Below, one piece after another: positions 33,946 through 44,100 of a stretch of 45,353 nucleotides of DNA. Each line of letters begins with the position of its first letter. The stretch's first letter is position 1. The stretch lies in contig JAJPIQ010000018.1 of NCBI GenBank assembly GCA_021324685.1, forward strand, positions 1 through 45,353. Direction: 5' to 3'. Source of the DNA: Bacteroidota bacterium. GTDB taxonomy: Bacteria > Bacteroidota > Ignavibacteria > Palsa-1295. The notes beneath the pieces are model-generated. The model saw only the letters and a list, made by a program, of their open reading frames with translations, was not told the origin of the DNA and ran no database searches. Both the position numbers and the translations under genes were made by a program.

Positions 33946-36347
33946 ACTGTAACCATAAAACTCGAAAAACAATCTGAAAGCAGATCACAGCTCAGTTCGG
34001 GTTGTCACTCCCGGACATCATACTGTAACCATAAAACTCGAAAAACAATCTGAAAGCAGATCACAGCGGACAATGGCGTCCGTGCCATAGGCGGCCGACT
34101 GTAACCATAAAACTCGAAAAACAATCTGAAAGCAGATCACAGCTCCGTTCGGGTTGTCACTCCCGGACATCATACTGTAACCATAAAACTCGAAAAACAA
34201 TCTGAAAGCAGATCACAGCGATCTTCGGCCAATACTCGCGGAGTCGATGACTGTAACCATAAAACTCGAAAAACAATCTGAAAGCAGATCACAGCCGACA
34301 ACTCTATATGCCTTGTCAATCATTTACTGTAACCATAAAACTCGAAAAACAATCTGAAAGCAGATCACAGCGCCTTCGAGTGCGTCGTGTGACTTCGGTC
34401 TACTGTAACCATAAAACTCGAAAAACAATCTGAAAGCAGATCACAGCCCGTGGGCCGGGGTGCCGCTCGCGGTAACGACTGTAACCATAAAACTCGAAAA
34501 ACAATCTGAAAGCAGATCACAGCGGGAACTCCGGCCTGTTCCATCGCGAGGCCACTGTAACCATAAAACTCGAAAAACAATCTGAAAGCAGATCACAGCT
34601 CCAGCCTTTCAGGACCGGCAGATAATCGGACTGTAACCATAAAACTCGAAAAACAATCTGAAAGCAGATCACAGCTATTCTCGACGCTTGCGCTTGCGGC
34701 ATACGACTGTAACCATAAAACTCGAAAAACAATCTGAAAGCAGATCACAGCCAAATCGCAATAACCCGATGATCTGGCCTTACTGTAACCATAAAACTCG
34801 AAAAACAATCTGAAAGCAGATCACAGCGACGTATTGACGTAGTATTAAGCGGATGTAACTGTAACCATAAAACTCGAAAAACAATCTGAAAGCAGATCAC
34901 AGCCCTTTCGCCTTAGAGTGATTCCGAGAAAATACTGTAACCATAAAACTCGAAAAACAATCTGAAAGCAGATCACAGCCGGATCGTGCGGATATTTATT
35001 TGGCATCTTACTGTAACCATAAAACTCGAAAAACAATCTGAAAGCAGATCACAGCTGGCATGCACAAATCCCCGTCCGGGTCGTGACTGTAACCATAAAA
35101 CTCGAAAAACAATCTGAAAGCAGATCACAGCGGTAAATGGCGTAATGACACATTCACATATACTGTAACCATAAAACTCGAAAAACAATCTGAAAGCAGA
35201 TCACAGCGCCCCGCATCGCTGGCGCGGCTCGTTCCTTACTGTAACCATAAAACTCGAAAAACAATCTGAAAGCAGATCACAGCCATCGGTCGCACCCACA
35301 GCGACTCCTTCTCACTGTAACCATAAAACTCGAAAAACAATCTGAAAGCAGATCACAGCTTAACATGTTGGTAGTGTTTTGATTTTAAGACTGTAACCAT
35401 AAAACTCGAAAAACAATCTGAAAGCAGATCACAGCGCGGAGGTCGGACATTAATGCAGAGTAGAGACTGTAACCATAAAACTCGAAAAACAATCTGAAAG
35501 CAGATCACAGCGAGTTTTCCGTCCGCTGTCGTATATGCTTCACTGTAACCATAAAACTCGAAAAACAATCTGAAAGCAGATCACAGCTTGTCGGTGAGAG
35601 TTCCCAGCCTTTTGCGTACTGTAACCATAAAACTCGAAAAACAATCTGAAAGCAGATCACAGCCCATAGTTCCCGGGCTTCTGGCGACATTCCACTGTAA
35701 CCATAAAACTCGAAAAACAATCTGAAAGCAGATCACAGCATTCGTCGCGCGTTGCATCGGCGACCATGAACTGTAACCATAAAACTCGAAAAACAATCTG
35801 AAAGCAGATCACAGCGTCCGAAGTGTCCTGATAATGTCCGCCAAGACTGTAACCATAAAACTCGAAAAACAATCTGAAAGCAGATCACAGCATAAAATTG
35901 GTCGGAGCGCGATGTGGTCACACTGTAACCATAAAACTCGAAAAACAATCTGAAAGCAGATCACAGCTTCTTCGTCTGTCGTGGCGGCAGTTCCGATACT
36001 GTAACCATAAAACTCGAAAAACAATCTGAAAGCAGATCACAGCTCGCGTCGACCGGCAGATAGGTGAGATTATACTGTAACCATAAAACTCGAAAAACAA
36101 TCTGAAAGCAGATCACAGCCGAGCGTGGCGCGCGGCACAAGTACCTGGAACTGTAACCATAAAACTCGAAAAACAATCTGAAAGCAGATCACAGCGGATA
36201 GCTCTTCGCGCGTGATGGTACCCGAACTGTAACCATAAAACTCGAAAAACAATCTGAAAGCAGATCACAGCGCCGGGGCCAGCATCCGAGGATCGGATTA
36301 GACTATAACCATAAAACTCGAAAAACAATCTGAAAGCAGATCACAGC
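33946..36347 (-). CRISPR. CRISPR array, 32 repeats of 46 nt and 31 spacers of 30 nt
   Basis: The unit recurs every 76 nt without exception: (36302-33946)/76 = 31. On the plus strand the repeat begins ACTGTAACCATAAAACTCG and ends GAAAGCAGATCACAGC; on the minus strand it begins GCTGTGATCTGCTTTCAGAT. Pairing with the tracrRNA implies crRNAs are read from the minus strand (guide followed by GCTGTGATC...). All repeats I read are identical except the last (36302), which has ACTATAACC for ACTGTAACC, marking the old end. Spacers 1 (33992-34021) and 3 (34144-34173) differ at one base. At the minus-strand 3' end of each repeat, TTGTTT-N15-TACAGT could act as a per-repeat promoter, as in some II-C arrays; this is inference. 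Spacer targets cannot be identified without a database search. Confidence 0.98.
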
Positions 36348-36410
36348 GATGATGGCGGAGTCTCTAAATAGTTCACGGGTGTAACAACAAGCAATTTGAA
36401 AGGTCGTTTC

Positions 36411-36540
36411 TAAGCCATCGGGGGCTTACGCCCCCCCTACTATTATGCCGTCCCTTCGGGACTCGGGGCCAGCGTTCGGTCTTGCGACCGGTGCTTGAAA
36501 CCACCGGCTACTCTTTTGTCGTCCCTTCGGGACTTAGCGG
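36411..36540 (-). repeat. Palindromic repeat block, right border of the CRISPR-Cas locus
   Basis: On the minus strand: AGTCCCGAAGGGACGAC, GAGTAGCCGGTGG...CACCGGT, CCCCGAGTCCCGAAGGGAC, GGCATAATAGTAGGGGGG, and the hairpin GGGGGC-GTAA-GCCCCC. This is the order found on the plus strand at 26835-26946, so the two blocks are inverted relative to each other. The 3' end of the neighbouring membrane-protein gene runs into it and takes its TAG stop from it. Confidence 0.7.
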
Positions 36541-38202
36541 CGCTTTACGCCGATAGAACCAGGCAGTGAGGAGGATTAGGATGGTGAGCGCGCTTAGCCA
36601 GGTACCGGCGATTTGCGGGGCGCCGGGTTGCATTGTGAGCGCAAGAGTATAATTCCCGGCGGGAAGCGATGCTTCCACGCGACCCATTGCGTTCATGCGG
36701 AGTGGGATATTCGTTCCCGAGGATGTCGCGGCCTTCCAGGTGGGCCAATAGGTGCGGTCGAACGGGAAAGAGCGTGGTGCGGTAAGGGAAACCGCATACT
36801 GGGAACCGAGCGGCTCATGACGGATTTCCTGGATCGGCTCATGACGGATTTCCTGGATCGGCTCATGACGGATTTCCTGGATCGGCTCATGACGGATTTC
36901 CTGGATCGGCTCATGACGGATTTCCGCGACCCGCTCCCCTGGAGATAACGGCTCCGTTTTTTCGTCCACAGTTTTTGGGAGCGAAAGTGTATATTCGCCC
37001 GGAGTGTCCCATTCCGCGTTCTGAACTTCTATCGCCGGCGTCGAACGATGGTGTACCGACCATTTTACTTCGTAGTAACCCGAAACGATCACGAGCGCCC
37101 CGACCGCTATTATGAGATATGTTCGTTCCCGTGCGCCCAGCGTAAGATAAGCAAGCGGAAATGCAAGGCAGAAGAGTGCCGTAAAGCGGACCGGATATAC
37201 GATCGCATCGAGGACATGCCCGTTCCACAGCGGATCGGCAATCCACGGAAGTTGGAAGACCGCGGCGAGCGCCAGCAGTCCGGGAACCGCTTTGTTGGCG
37301 GACTTGCGCGCGACCGCAATCGAAGCAATTCCGACGATAAGAATGATCGAGGGAAGCAAAATGCTTTCGGTACGGCTCTGCGTGAGGAAATATAAGGGGT
37401 ACCGGAATTCATTCGGGTACCGAAAAACATTTCCGTGCTGAATAAGGGGTAGATAGGCAAATAACGGCACGAGATAAAACGACGTGGCGAGCGCTCCCAA
37501 TACGCTCGCAAGTGCGATGCGTGAAATCGTTCCGGTTGTTAACGGGACCCTGAGCAATACATAGGGAACGAACGCGATCGCGACAATCGCTGTCATCGGG
37601 ATGCTCGTGACGATTAACGCGGCCCAGGAAACGGCGAGCAGCACGAGCGGCCTGGTGCTCGTCCGGTTATTTACGGCGTCGCTTCGGATCTTTTCGACGG
37701 CAAGAAAGATGAGCGGGATCCAAATAAACGAAACGTGCTCGCTGAATGCCGAGCGCAAATACGCGTCCACGAATCGGTATGGGAACCCCGCATACAGCAG
37801 GGCAGCGGACCATCGCTCCAGTTTCGATTCGCTGAACACTTCGCTGTACCCATAAAACGATAGCGCGCTCGCCACGGTCGCAAAAAATGTGACCGACTGA
37901 AGAAGCCCGTTCGGAGAAAGGGAATGAAAATAAAAGTGGACCGTCCATGCGGCAAAGTAAGCGAACGGAGGGTAAAAGTAAAAGATCGGAGCGCCGAAGC
38001 CGTGCTGAAAATCGCTGAAAAAGCGAGGATAAAAAATTCCGGCGTCCTTGAGCTTATTGAATTCCGCAATCCATTGCAGGTGCAGGACCGCATCGTCGCC
38101 GATCACCGGCATCCCAGCCAGCGAGGGAACGATCATCAGCAGAAACAAGGCCAGGGCAAGGACAAAAAACAAGGTCTCTGCAAACCGGTTCTTATCGATC
38201 AT
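36508..38202 (-). CDS. Multi-pass membrane protein, PTPS-related (PF10131-like)
   Basis: A 564-aa inner-membrane protein with about ten to twelve hydrophobic segments. The N-terminal part HLQWIAEFNKLKDAGIFYPR and FSDFQHGFGAPIFYFYPPFA matches the pattern of the '6-pyruvoyl-tetrahydropterin synthase-related' membrane family, structurally akin to GT-C glycosyltransferases; the short acidic motif GDDAVLH early in the chain would be the catalytic-type loop. Residues ~450-490 hold a tandem octapeptide EIRHEPIQ (four times plus EIRHEPLG). One C-terminal helix (LSALTILILLTAWFY) ends the protein. The last eight residues (SPEGTTKE) and the stop are encoded by the adjacent palindromic repeat, so the original C-terminus may be altered. 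Ten nt separate it from the upstream mtgA stop, suggesting an operon. Substrate unknown. Confidence 0.75.
   Translation of the reverse strand: MIDKNRFAETLFFVLALALFLLMIVPSLAGMPVIGDDAVLHLQWIAEFNKLKDAGIFYPRFFSDFQHGFGAPIFYFYPPFAYFAAWTVHFYFHSLSPNGLLQSVTFFATVASALSFYGYSEVFSESKLERWSAALLYAGFPYRFVDAYLRSAFSEHVSFIWIPLIFLAVEKIRSDAVNNRTSTRPLVLLAVSWAALIVTSIPMTAIVAIAFVPYVLLRVPLTTGTISRIALASVLGALATSFYLVPLFAYLPLIQHGNVFRYPNEFRYPLYFLTQSRTESILLPSIILIVGIASIAVARKSANKAVPGLLALAAVFQLPWIADPLWNGHVLDAIVYPVRFTALFCLAFPLAYLTLGARERTYLIIAVGALVIVSGYYEVKWSVHHRSTPAIEVQNAEWDTPGEYTLSLPKTVDEKTEPLSPGERVAEIRHEPIQEIRHEPIQEIRHEPIQEIRHEPIQEIRHEPLGSQYAVSLTAPRSFPFDRTYWPTWKAATSSGTNIPLRMNAMGRVEASLPAGNYTLALTMQPGAPQIAGTWLSALTILILLTAWFYRRKAPLSPEGTTKE
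36812..36930 (-). repeat. 24-bp in-frame tandem repeat, four full copies plus one partial
   Basis: The unit GGCTCATGACGGATTTCCTG GATC (plus strand) starts at 36812, 36836, 36860 and 36884, followed by a partial copy at 36908. It encodes EIRHEPIQ on the minus strand. Copies are identical, so the expansion is recent or kept uniform. Confidence 0.95.
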
Positions 38203-38211
38203 ACACGTTCT

Positions 38212-39036
38212 TCAATCGGGCTCCCCGTCATCCTCTTCATCGGCAGGAAGGCCGTGCATTTGGCGAAGGATGCGCGCGGCACGCCGCTCGATATACGCGG
38301 AGGGATGCGAAGCGCTCCAGCGCACCGGGTTCGGCAGCACCGCGGCCAGGTGCGCCGCTTCCGCAGGCGTGAGCTGCCAGGCATGCCGCTTGAAATGGAA
38401 CTCCGCCCCAGCCTCCGCGCCATAGACATTCGGCGCGAACTCCACAATGTTCGCATACATCTGCAGAATTCGTTCCTTCGGCCATAGCATCTCGATGAGC
38501 ACGGTATAGTAGGCCTCGACGCCTTTGCGGACCATCCAGTGCCACGGCGGCAGGAACAGGTTTTTTGCGACCTGCTGCGAGATCGTGCTCGCTCCGCGCA
38601 TCGGGCGGTTCGGGTGCCGGGCGTGGGAACGAATCGCGTTCCCGATCTCCGTGGTATCGAAGCCATGGTGCAGAAAGAACCGCTGGTCTTCTCCGGCAAT
38701 GACGGCCGAATAGAGGGAGGGTGAAATATCTTTCGCTCCAAGATTGGTATGGGACCAAAGGACCGGCTCCCCGGCCGTCGCATGGTCGAGCATGCGAAAG
38801 AGCATCATGGCCGTGACCGGAGGATTGACAAAGCGCAGAATCGCAACCTGAAGAATCGGGACCGCACATACAAGGACTGCGATCCGCCAGAGCCACGTCC
38901 ACCAACGGCGCCGGATCTTGGGGGCAGGCCCGGAAGCCGATGTTACGGAAACGGGCCCGGAAGCCGATGTTACGCTACGGGCTTCCGCTTCAATCGGCGA
39001 TCGTACCTGGGCTTCCGGCATCGAATGACTAACCAT
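38212..39036 (-). CDS. mtgA: Monofunctional peptidoglycan glycosyltransferase
   Basis: Polymerises lipid II into glycan strands at the inner membrane. The 274-aa chain has one membrane helix (~48-70, WLWRIAVLVCAVPILQVAIL) and a GT51 domain: AVIAGEDQRFFLHHGFD with catalytic Glu116, RGASTISQQVAKNLFLPPWH around 147-166, and EMLWPKERILQMYANIVEFA, YGAEAGAEFHF. The transpeptidase domain of class A PBPs is absent, and length fits MtgA. The cytoplasmic N-terminus contains a short direct repeat (SVTSASGPVSVTSASGPAP), also visible in DNA near 38925-38975. Upstream of the PTPS-related gene in the same direction. Confidence 0.92.
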   Translation of the reverse strand: MVSHSMPEAQVRSPIEAEARSVTSASGPVSVTSASGPAPKIRRRWWTWLWRIAVLVCAVPILQVAILRFVNPPVTAMMLFRMLDHATAGEPVLWSHTNLGAKDISPSLYSAVIAGEDQRFFLHHGFDTTEIGNAIRSHARHPNRPMRGASTISQQVAKNLFLPPWHWMVRKGVEAYYTVLIEMLWPKERILQMYANIVEFAPNVYGAEAGAEFHFKRHAWQLTPAEAAHLAAVLPNPVRWSASHPSAYIERRAARILRQMHGLPADEEDDGEPD

Positions 39037-39049
39037 GCCGGAACCAAGT

Positions 39050-39583
39050 TCATTCTCCTTTATCCGCGCGCTTATAATAATAGATCAGGACAAAGAAATC
39101 GAGTGGATTATATCCTTTCGACTCGAGGGTAAGTTTCGTACTGCCAAAGAGCCAGACGTCCTGGCGGGCTTCGTTCTGCGCCGCGTCCTGGTTCGCCTCC
39201 CCGAACGTATCCTTGAGCCACCGGTATGCGCAGAGCCGATCGTCTTCCACAAGTTCGGGTGCCGTTTTGTAGGTCAGGCCGATCGCGAGCAGGGCGCCGC
39301 TGGAGTCGAACCCGAACGACCGCCGCATCGCCATCTTGCAATCGCCAACGACCACCGTGTCCGAGATGATGCGCTGGCCGTCATGCAGCTTGACGCGGTC
39401 GAGCGCATTGCGGGGCTTGCCGAGGATCTCGAGCACTTGCGGAGCTTTCATTCCGAGCGTCAGGCCGAAGAGCGCCGGCGCATGCGCACCGACAGAGGCC
39501 GGGCCGCCTTCGGCCATTTGGGAATGCGCCGAAGCCGCCAGGAATCCAAATAAAACAACGAGCATGGCACGTTTCATAGCCAT
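39050..39583 (-). CDS. Exported hypothetical protein, possibly BamE/SmpA-like fold
   Basis: A 177-aa protein with a signal peptide (MKRAMLVVLFGFLAASAHSQ). I do not recognise a named family. The segment LFGLTLGMKAPQVLEILGKP resembles the helix-turn opening of SmpA/BamE-type domains ('G-T/M-x-x-x-V-x-x-x-L-G-x-P'), followed by alternating strands (KMAMRRSFGFDSSGALLAIG) and ending with an aromatic strand (FFVLIYYYKRADKGE). Two cysteines (CKM, LCAY) could form a disulphide. It lies 13 nt upstream of mtgA on the same strand, hinting at an envelope function. Confidence 0.6.
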   Translation of the reverse strand: MAMKRAMLVVLFGFLAASAHSQMAEGGPASVGAHAPALFGLTLGMKAPQVLEILGKPRNALDRVKLHDGQRIISDTVVVGDCKMAMRRSFGFDSSGALLAIGLTYKTAPELVEDDRLCAYRWLKDTFGEANQDAAQNEARQDVWLFGSTKLTLESKGYNPLDFFVLIYYYKRADKGE

Positions 39584-39665
39584 TTCTTTCTATTATTTCG
39601 CAACCAAATTCAGGACGGGTTCCCAACTCCCTGTCGTCCGAGCGATCGCACGCCCGCCACCGTCC

Positions 39666-40409
39666 TTATTCCACCAGCGCTGCTTCGTCGATGTCCGCGT
39701 TCGAAAAGACGTTTTGCACATCGTCATTTTCTTCGAGCGCTTCGATCAGCCGCAGGACCTTCGTCGCATCGTTGCCCGTCACGGCAACCATCGTCTGCGG
39801 GAGCATCGCAATATTCGCTTCTTCGATCGCAACACCGGCCGTTACCAGCGCATCGCGTACCGCCTCGAAATATTCGGGCGAGGTTCGGACTTCGAAAAAT
39901 TCCGGATCGTCCGTCCGAAGATCGTCCGCCCCGGCCTCGAGCGCTAACTCGAGGAGCCGTTCTTCGCCGATCGCACGGCTCGGAACGGTAATAGTACCGA
40001 TTTTGGTAAACATCCAGCTTACCGACCCGGATTCCGCTAAATTCCCCCCATATTTCCCCAAAATATGCCGGATCTCCCCGACCGTCCGGTTTTTGTTGTC
40101 GGTCGCCGTCTCGACGATGATCGCTACTCCGGCCGGTCCGTAGAGCTCGTAGCTCCCTTCGACGAGTGCCGCGCCGCCATCGGCCCCGCTGCCGCGGGCC
40201 ACCGCCCGCTTGATGTTATCGGCCGGCATCGAGTTCTTTTTTGCCTGCTCGATCGCAAATCGAAGCCGCGGGTTTCCGTCCGGGTCGCCGCCGCCGGTCC
40301 GGGCTGCAATTTGTATTTCGCGGATCAGCCGTGTAAAAAGCCGGCCCCGGTTCCGGTCCGTAACTGCCTTTTTGCGCTTAATTTGCGCCCATTTCGAATG
40401 TCCTGACAT
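39666..40409 (-). CDS. yebC: YebC/PmpR-family DNA-binding or translation regulator
   Basis: A 247-aa cytoplasmic protein of normal family length. It opens with the invariant MSGHSKWAQIKRKKAVTDRN followed by RGRLFTRLIREIQIAARTGG, GGDPDGNPRLRFAIEQAKKN, MPADNIKRAVARGSG, and has the middle GPAGVAIIVETATDNKNRTV, VGEIRHILGKYGGNLAESGS. Family members act as transcription regulators (PmpR) or, as shown more recently, help ribosomes at proline stretches; which applies here cannot be read. Separate from the mtgA group by about 80 nt. Confidence 0.96.
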   Translation of the reverse strand: MSGHSKWAQIKRKKAVTDRNRGRLFTRLIREIQIAARTGGGDPDGNPRLRFAIEQAKKNSMPADNIKRAVARGSGADGGAALVEGSYELYGPAGVAIIVETATDNKNRTVGEIRHILGKYGGNLAESGSVSWMFTKIGTITVPSRAIGEERLLELALEAGADDLRTDDPEFFEVRTSPEYFEAVRDALVTAGVAIEEANIAMLPQTMVAVTGNDATKVLRLIEALEENDDVQNVFSNADIDEAALVE

Positions 40410-41017
40410 TGCGGACTATCAAAATTTCCGGCGGACGATTAGTTCAAAGCCCGGAGAAGATTCGTCAACGCTTCCATTATATTTTTTTTCTTCCATAATA
40501 TCTTTTGGATGCGCGTTCATGAACCGACTTTTTTCTGGATGGGAATTCAAATTCATGAACTGTGCCTCAAATCGCGCGTTTTCGCCACTTTTTAAAAATG
40601 GCCCTCCCAATGGGACTGACATCGATCGGAAATAAGTACTCAAAGATCGAAAAAATTTTTCGGAAAAAGGAAAACGAATATAAATCCATAAAAAGTTTCA
40701 ATAAAATTGATTTTTCTCAGGTAAATCCTGATTTCTCAAAATTGAGGGGGATGCGGAGGGTATTGTCGCATCCTCACACCCTACGAGGACCCGCATGCCC
40801 TCCGTTAACCGCACCCCAGGCGGCTTGGGAATTATCTTTGATTTGTTTTTTCCTTCCCAGGCACTTCTCACTCATCGTACGGGCTGAAATCCGGGCCACA
40901 CGTTTCACTTGAATCCGGGCCGTCATATCAGCTCTGCCTGAAGGCTTCAGCGGTCAGCGATCTTTTATTGCACCCGACTCAGGCCCTCGAATTCAATCTA
41001 AAATAATTCGATTTTCC

Positions 41018-41046
41018 TTGACTTTCGGGAAAATATTTTGTATATT
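41018..41046 (+). promoter_or_regulatory. Sigma-70-type promoter of the large secreted protein
   Basis: TTGACT (41018-41023), 17 nt, TATATT (41041-41046): a near-consensus pair. The start codon lies about 140 nt downstream, giving a long leader. Confidence 0.75.
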
Positions 41047-41052
41047 GATTTT

Positions 41053-41099
41053 TTGAAAATCGCTTTTGCCCATTTGTGTAGAGAAACTGCGATTTTCAA
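41053..41099 (+). promoter_or_regulatory. Inverted repeat in the 5' leader
   Basis: TTGAAAATCGC (41053-41063) and GCGATTTTCAA (41089-41099) form a perfect 11-bp inverted repeat with a 25-nt loop just after the predicted transcription start. It could be an RNA stem in the leader or an operator. Confidence 0.6.
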
Positions 41100-41184
41100 G
41101 TTCGTCCATTTAAACCAAGACCTGCTCGGAAGGATGAGGAATCATTTGGTGACATCCGCTCTGGCCCATTACTAAATTACGATT

Positions 41185-44100
41185 ATGAAAAATCTCATTC
41201 AAAAGCGAGTGTTATTTACAAAGCACTTTCTGTTTGCATGGCCCTCTAGCATTGCGCAATTCTTGCTCTGGCTTACTTCTGTCCAATTCCTATTGAGTGC
41301 CCCTGCACGTTCGCAGGTCGCCTATCAATTTCAGGCGCCAAACGTTATCACTTTGTCTACTGCGCCCGTTACGCTTACGATGGACTGCCTGTCGGCAAAT
41401 GGCTACGGCCAATGGACCTCGTCAACTTCTACCGACGATGCACACTTGCTCGCTAACTTTTTATCAAGTTCCACGACTTCGAATCCTCAAGCAGGTATCG
41501 TAGGGAGCGCTCCGTTTACTTTTACGAGTCCAGATGTATACCCGACTACGGAAGTTATGAAAACCGCAGCCAATCTAAAAGGAAATGTTCGATATGTCTG
41601 GATGCAACGAAGGACCGGAATGGGGAGTACGGACCAATTTTACGTCGAAGGATTCGATCCGGGTTCTTCGGGCATCGATATCAGTTTCAGTTCTTTGCCA
41701 GGGAATACCAGCTCATACAAGGTCTTAAATGCTGTAAATTCCACCAGTGGTTTGGTATCAATTGCAACAGGCCATCATTTTGTCAACACATCCGACGAAG
41801 CAAACGCTTTAGACCGCTTTGACATTGCGATTGATGCAAATTTTCTTTACATCGTCTGGGAAGAGAAAGTCAGCGGCTCGTTTCAAATTTGGTCGATGAT
41901 TCTGAATCTTTCAACGGGAGCAACAGTGTTGGCGCCGACTCAGGTAACTCCGTCCACTGGCGGCGGCAGTACGGGTGTGCGTCCAACTGTTGCCGTCGAT
42001 ATTCGGAACCACGGTACTACCGTAGCTCCATTCGATGTCGCTTACATTTCGGCTGTTCCTAGCGGAACTGTTTATTGGACTCAATGGCAGCCATCGTCAT
42101 CAACCTTCACCTCACCGACGGCTATTCCAAACTCTTTTGTTGACCCACAGAATAGTACGAGTTTAACATGGTCGAATCCGCAGCATGCCAGAGTTTTAGC
42201 TGCAAGCGAAGCAGTGGTTTCGCCATTGGCAACCAATCAGCGAGCAGTGTATGTCATCGCCGATAATGGCGGCCTTAGTCTGTTTTTGGACCGCATTATC
42301 GCAGGAGTGCCACAAAGCACTAATGAATATGGCGATGGCGTTTATAATTGCTCTCGTCCTTCCAACTGTCCCATGGAAAAATGTTCTTCGACACCACCAA
42401 ATTTGTTTCCCGTCCTGAACAATCCAATCTGGGCATTTTCAAATCCTTATCAGGGCGAAAATGCAAGCAGTTCACTCACGACTTCGACCTTCACCGAATT
42501 TCATTGTCTCTATCAACTCGATCGAAGTTCCGTTTTTACAGGTTCGGCGGGCGAGTATCCGCTGATGATTATTCCCGGAAGCGCTGCCAGTAGCGGCTAC
42601 TGCGTGAGTGAAGCGTCAAGCACAACATTCGAGGAAGATCCGATCACAAATGGCAATAGCATTATGCAATATTGCGCTGCCGTGAACCAGATGGGCATTC
42701 ACGTCCATTGGATTAGTTCCAATCATCATTTTTATTGCCGCGATAATCGGAATATCGATCAGAATATCGAAGAGAACACACTTGTGACCGATATCTGCAA
42801 CGTCGATGACGGCACCGGCCACGGTGGAAGTTTGACACCGACACTTCTTTCGGGACTCACAATGGCGGTATATTCCGATCCTGCGAATCAAGGCGCATAC
42901 ACTGGCACCGGAAATTTGACGATTAAGGCTGGATCGTCGAGCGCTATCAAGCTTAAGATTGGGAACGCGAGTAACACCGGCGCCGACTTTATTGAAGTTG
43001 GCGACCGTTCGGAGATAAATCTGAGTAGCAATACGCTTTCAGAATTCGATGTCGCCCCGGATAATACCGTTGAGTGCTATAGCCTTTTTTCGAATAGTAA
43101 CGCGGGCTCCGGCGATTATGCGGCATGGAATGGCGGAACGATAGTATTCTCTGGCTCCGGAGAGACGGAACTCACGAACCTGGCAGGTTATAACTATGTA
43201 GAGGACAACATCACGCACCCCGCTCACTTGATTGTACATGGAAATGCGCTCATGAAGTTCAACGCGTATAACGTGAGCATGACCGACACGAGAATTACTT
43301 ATCCGTATGAGTCGAGCGTCGTAAGTGGATTTTCCGGTAATTGGACGGGAATTATATGGTCCTACGGGAATGCGACCTTTACCGATTGCGTATTTAATTC
43401 CTCGGACAATACGAACGACCGCCCGATTTATAATGCTCGCGGCGGCTATAGCGGCCAGACAGCAACCTCTGAGTTCGACCAGTGCAATTTTTCGGTGGGT
43501 AGCCATACCGAGATCGAAGCGAAAGCCGATGCACACCCCTCGGCCCCAGGTGGAATCATAATTTCCGGCGGACTTTCGAATCGGGTCGAGATCAATGTTG
43601 CAATTTCGCCGTTCGATCAGCAAGGCGTCTCAATCGATGGAATGGAATTCGATAATATTCGGACCGTCGCCATCATTTATCAGCAGGACCCGGCGAACAC
43701 GACCTATTCGTTCACTGCTTCCGACTGCTATTTTAAGAGCTACGCCGATCTGACTAGTTTCTCAAATCCTACCGGGATCGAAGTGATCGATGCCGCCGAT
43801 ACCGCGAACCGGACGAACGTCGTCGTCGAGAACAACACGTTTCCCGAGGGATCGAACAGCGAGCCGAGCGGCTCCATCGCTGCCGCGATTCATTTCAGCG
43901 ATGCTACGGGAAACATTGGTTACAATCAGATCGGATCGGCTATGACATCTGCTCCAATGTATCAGATTGGGATTTGGAACGAAAGCAGCACCGGAGGGAG
44001 TCATAACAATTCGAATTCGCTCATTTGCAGTAATTCGATCTACGGGTTATCCTCATCAGGTGGAACAGGTCTCTCGACAGATTTTTACGTCGGATATGCA

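Larger units (their letters stand above)
40410..41184. other. Gene-free region between yebC and the large secreted protein gene
   Basis: About 775 nt between divergent genes, AT-rich and without credible genes. It holds the yebC promoter side (around 40480-40700), an inverted repeat GGATGCG...CGCATCC (40749-40773) of unknown role, and near its right end the promoter and hairpin listed below. Confidence 0.6.

Noticed and set aside
34018-36328. A series of ~60-71-residue minus-strand frames starting MFFEFYGYS within the array
   Set aside because: They are translations of the repeated 46-nt CRISPR repeat and recur every 76 nt; not genes.
40562-40912. A 116-codon frame in the region before the large secreted protein
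   Set aside because: No ribosome-binding site or domain, and it crosses a low-complexity AT-rich stretch.
43039-43623. A 194-codon minus-strand frame
   Set aside because: Antisense to the large secreted protein, whose frame is continuous from 41185 to the end.
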